A DNA stretch of 64,000 nucleotides, from positions 1,754,001 to 1,818,000 of the forward strand of contig JALIGW010000061.1 of the NCBI GenBank assembly GCA_023053685.1, written 5' to 3'. Shown in pieces: positions 62,111 through 64,000 of this stretch. Within the stretch, counting starts at the first letter, position 1. Every line of letters begins with the position of its first letter. Made by a program: the position numbers and the translations under genes. The notes under the pieces are model-generated. The model did no database searches and had not been told where the DNA came from. It worked only from the letters and a program-made list of their open reading frames with translations. The stretch is from Diadophis punctatus similis (Eukaryota; Chordata; Lepidosauria; Squamata; Dipsadidae).

Positions 62111-64000
62111 TACTCACAGATCTCAGCAAGGACCTCCACCCCCAGCTTTTGTGAATTTAAACTACAATGGAGTGAGGTTTTTTCCCCCAGATACTAACAA
62201 GTCTCAGCCAGGAACTCCACCCGCAGCTTCTGTGAATTCAAACTACAATGGAGTGAGGTTTCTTCCCCCAGATACTCACAGGTCTCAGCCAGGAACTCCA
62301 CCCCCAGTTTCTGTGAATTCAAACTACAATGGAGTGAGGTTTTTTTCCCAGATACTCACAGGTCTCAGCCAGGAACTCCACCCCCAGCTTCTGTGAATTC
62401 AAACTACAATGGAGTGAGGTTTTTTTTCCGAGATACTCACAGGTCTCAGCCAGGAACACCAACCCCAGCTTCTGTGAATTGAAAATACAATGCAGTGAGG
62501 TTTTTCCCCCCAGATACTCACAGGAATCAGCCAGGAACTCCACCCCCAGCTTCTGTGAATTCAAACTACAATGCAGCGGGGTTTTTCCCCCCAGATACTC
62601 ACAAGTCTCAGCCAGGAACTCCACCCGCAGCTTCTGTGAATTCAAACTACAATGGAGTGAGGTTTCTTCCCCCAGATACTCACAGGTCTCAGCCAGGAAC
62701 TCCATTCCAGCTTCTGTGAATTCAAACTACAATGGAGTGAGGTTTTTACCCCCAGATACTAACAAGTCTCAGCCAGGAACTCCACCCGCAGCTTCTGTGA
62801 ATTCAAACTACAATGGAGTGAGGTTTCTTCCCCCGGATACTCACAGGTCTCAGCCAGGAACTCCACGCCCAGCTTCTGTGAATTCAAACTACAATGTAGT
62901 GAGGTTTCTTCCCCCAGATACTCACAGGTCTCAGCCAGGAACTCCACCCCCAGCTTCTGTGAATTCAAACTACAATGGAGTGAGGTTTGTTCCCCCAGAT
63001 ACTCACAGGTCTCAGCCAGGAACTCCACCCCCAGCTTCTGTGAATTCAAACTACAATGGAGTGAGGTTTTTTTCCCCAGATACAAACCTGTCTCAGCCAG
63101 GAACTCCACGCCAAGCTTCTGTGAATTCATACTGCAATGGAGTGAGGTTTTTTAACCCAGAAACTCACAAGTCTCAGCCAGGAACTCCACCCCCAGCTTC
63201 TGTGAATTCAAACAACAATGGAGTGAGGTTTCTTCCCCCAGATACTCACAGGTCTCAGCCAGGAACTCCACTCCAGCTTCTGTGAATTCAAACTACAATG
63301 GAGTGAGGTTTTTTCCCCCAGATACTAACAAGTCTCAGCCAGGAACTCCACCCGCAGCTTCTGTGAATTCAAACTACAATGGAGTGAGGTTTCTTCCCCC
63401 AGATACTCACAGGTCTCAGCCAGGAACTCCACCCCCAGCTTCTGTAAATTCAAACTACAATGGAGTGAGGTTTTTTTCCCCAGATACTCACAGGTCTCAG
63501 CCAGGAACTCCACCCCCAGCTTCTGTGAATTCAAACTACAATGAAGTGAGGTTTTTTCCCCAGATACTCACAGGTCTCAGCCAGGAACTCCACGCCAAGC
63601 TTCTGTGAATTCATACTGCAATGGAGTGAGGTTTTTTAACCCAGAAACTCACAGGTCTCAGCCAGGAACTCCACCCCCAGCTTCTGTGAATTCAAACTAC
63701 AATGAAGTGAGGTTTTGTTCCCCCAGATACTCACAAGTCTCAGCCAGGAACTCCACCCCCAGCTTCTGTGAATTCAAACTACAATGGAGTGAGGTTTCCT
63801 CCCCCAGATACTCACAGGTCTCAGCCAGGAACTGCACTCCAGTTTCTGTGAATTCAAACTACAATGGAGTGAGGTTTCTTCCCCCAGATACTCACAGGTC
63901 TCAGCCAGGAACTCCACGCCCAGCTTCTGTGAAATCAAACTACAATGTAGTGAGGTTTCTTCCCCCAGATACTCACAGGTCTCAGCCAGGAACTCCACCC
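62111..64000 (+). repeat. Terminal segment repeating 52.9-55.2 kb; runs off the window
   Basis: From the CAGATCTCAGC monomer to about 62.7 kb the order matches 52.92-53.5 kb (offset 9,196). From 62.48 kb onward it matches 53.69-55.1 kb (offset 8,793). The last monomers carry TTTCCTCCCCCAG, GAACTGCACTCC, a CCACGCCCAG/GAAATC pair and CAATGTAGTG. The sequence stops inside a monomer at CCAGGAACTCCACCC, so the array continues beyond the window. Confidence 0.8.

Larger units (their letters stand above)
1..64000 (+). repeat. 81-bp monomer satellite/megasatellite array filling the window
   Basis: The sequence is a head-to-tail array of one monomer, about 81 bases long. A typical copy is 979-1059 (CAGCTTCTGTGAATTC start, then CTACAATGGAGTGAGG, a T/C-rich tract, CAGATACTCACAGG, and TCTCAGCCAGGAACTCCACC). 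All copies I read share one orientation and abut with no spacer. Lengths vary: 80 where CCACTCCAG, CCATTCCAG or TTTTTTTCCCAG occurs, 78 where the AG after the C tract is lost, and longer where C runs expand. Most copies carry an EcoRI-type GAATTC. The typical copy contains 26 C, 21 A, 19 T and 15 G and no CpG. No unique or interspersed sequence interrupts the array and neither edge is reached. I do not recognise the family name. The plus label only records the orientation in which I describe the monomer. Confidence 0.98.

Noticed and set aside
1..64000. CRISPR array
   Set aside because: The 81-base copies abut directly, with no unique spacers, leader or cas genes.
1..64000. C2H2 zinc-finger array (similar repeat length of 84 bases)
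   Set aside because: No frame shows the Cys-x2-Cys ... His-x3-His spacing or the TGEKPY-type linker.
1..64000. Alpha satellite, telomere repeat or another well-known named satellite
   Set aside because: Monomer length (81) and sequence do not match alpha satellite (about 171), TTAGGG repeats or other families I can recall.
1..64000. Transposable element insertions or an inverted monomer block
   Set aside because: I looked for breaks in the monomer pattern, opposite-orientation copies, poly-A tails and terminal repeats and saw none. A masked-repeat search would be needed to exclude very small insertions.
1..64000. tRNA, rRNA or other structured RNA gene
   Set aside because: No region departs from the monomer consensus enough to hold an independent RNA gene, and the monomer has no obvious cloverleaf or strong hairpin.

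Overview
The whole 64,000-base window is one uninterrupted tandem-repeat (satellite or megasatellite) array. Every position I read belongs to a copy of one ~81-base monomer in the same orientation, roughly 790 copies (64,000 divided by ~80.8; an estimate, not a count). A typical monomer lies at 979-1059. I found no unique sequence, interspersed element, RNA gene or credible protein-coding gene. The window starts and ends inside monomers, so the real array is longer than 64 kb.

The organism cannot be named from this sequence. Tens of kilobases of homogeneous, single-orientation satellite with layered duplications points to a eukaryotic nuclear genome. The common monomer has no CpG, and CpGs occur only in diagnostic variants; this fits a CpG-methylating (for example vertebrate) genome but does not prove it. 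The typical monomer is about 51% GC and the plus strand carries clearly more C (26) than G (15).

Monomers fall into recognisable variant classes that recur in a fixed order: (a) GAATTGAAAATACAATG monomers, often followed by CACAGGAATCAG; (b) TTTTTTTTCCGAGATAC with AACACCAACCCC; (c) CATACTGCAATGG with TTTTTTAACCCAGAAACTC, preceded by CCACGCCAAGCTT; (d) GAAACGACAATGC followed by a long C tract and CACAGATCTCAGCAAGG; (e) TACAAACCTG or TACACACCTG; (f) CACCCAGTAACTACACC; (g) CACACGTCTC and GGATGTCC; (h) 80-base TTTTTTTCCCAG monomers; (i) 78-base TTTTCCCCCGATAC monomers.

Layout: 1-6.4 kb is a mosaic whose parts recur at 29-33 kb. 6,403-10,680 and 10,681-15,120 are a 4.3/4.4-kb tandem pair. 15.15-17.6 kb is a 1.2-kb pair. 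18-22.8 kb is a 2.58-kb pair overlapped by an exact-period 1,376-base pair (21,424-22,799 and 22,800-24,175). 24.2-29.3 kb is mixed, with 3- and 4-monomer duplications. 29.3-34.3 kb is a displaced copy of 2.85-7.8 kb. 34-40 kb is a 3.2-kb pair, 39.1-41.8 kb a 1,374-base pair, and 39.84-51.48 kb a very similar 5,819-base pair. 51.4-53.9 kb holds 403- and 730-base duplications. 55.2-58 kb is rich in class f and g monomers. 58.07-62.11 kb is a 2,020-base pair, and 62.1-64 kb repeats 52.9-55.2 kb. Period differences are near-multiples of 81, as expected from unequal exchange or replication slippage in register.

Because 81 is 27 codons, three of the six frames are open through a typical monomer. 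This produces many overlapping open frames of up to 268 codons on both strands. They are by-products of the period, not genes.
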